Part shown: positions 19,558 to 19,718 of the stretch, piece by piece | How positions within the stretch are numbered: the stretch's first letter is position 1 | Layout: every line of letters starts with the position of its first letter | DNA from: Euperipatoides rowelli | Taxonomy: Eukaryota > Onychophora > Udeonychophora > Euonychophora > Peripatopsidae | Assembly: GCA_003024985.2 (NCBI GenBank) | Contig: PXIH01S0005442.1 | DNA: 19,718 nucleotides | Strand: one strand, 5' to 3' | Program-made: the position numbers and the translations under genes | The notes under the pieces: generated by a model | Database searches by the model: none | Seen by the model: the letters and a program-made list of their open reading frames with translations, nothing else | What the model was told of the DNA's origin: nothing

Positions 19558-19718
19558 CTAACAAGAGATAAGCAATCCTGGCTTATCTGTATCACTGAGT
19601 GTATTGTACTGGCTGGCAAAAGATAATGATCAGGGACGATGCCCTGGCTGGAACATCTTGAACAATAGTCAGCTCTCCTTTTTATAGTATTTGCCTGCAT
19701 TCCTGAAGGATTCAGGTT

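Overview
The window looks like A+T-rich nuclear DNA from an invertebrate animal, probably an arthropod, though the phylum is an inference. Long coding sequence is confined to one block. That block opens after a polypyrimidine tract and AG, and the rest is noncoding, with decayed LINE, hAT-like and piggyBac-like transposon remains. Nothing suggests a prokaryote or an operon.

Region by region: 1-158 is a degenerate GGGATTAAG-type minisatellite. Read on the minus strand, it belongs to a repeat unit that starts CTAGCTGAAG. 237-840 (minus) is the broken C-terminal end of a non-LTR retrotransposon reverse transcriptase. 841-1942 is intron-like and contains a long imperfect hairpin (1376-1583). 1943-6419 (plus) is a single large coding exon, about 1,491 codons, which appears to be the 3' terminal coding exon of a gene entering from the left. 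From 6420 onward there is no convincing large gene. A poly(A) signal at 6489 follows the stop closely, then about 13 kb of A+T-rich DNA carries a hAT-like element with TSDs (10825-11786), a piggyBac-type element with TTAA TSDs (12160-12901), a tRNA-like SINE fragment (about 13170-13256) and a small TIR element (16239-16487). A possible minus-strand internal exon lies at 19401-19557.

I did not recognise the protein of the large exon. It is Ser/Thr/Lys/Pro-rich, has no visible globular domain, and carries an array of about fourteen degenerate 24-residue repeats. It also has a set of short linear motifs: four SxIP (EB1-type microtubule plus-end binding), one KRVSF (protein phosphatase 1 docking), one NPF (EH-domain ligand) and a C-terminal ETAV (class I PDZ ligand). 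Together these fit a disordered cytoskeletal or membrane-cortex scaffold, but that role is inferred from motifs alone.

The most unusual noncoding signals are a perfect 22-bp palindrome with three near-copies inside the piggyBac-type element, and a repeat family that starts CTAGCTGAA and carries pyrimidine-rich tracts. That family appears once at the left edge and twice in tandem inside the hAT-like element.
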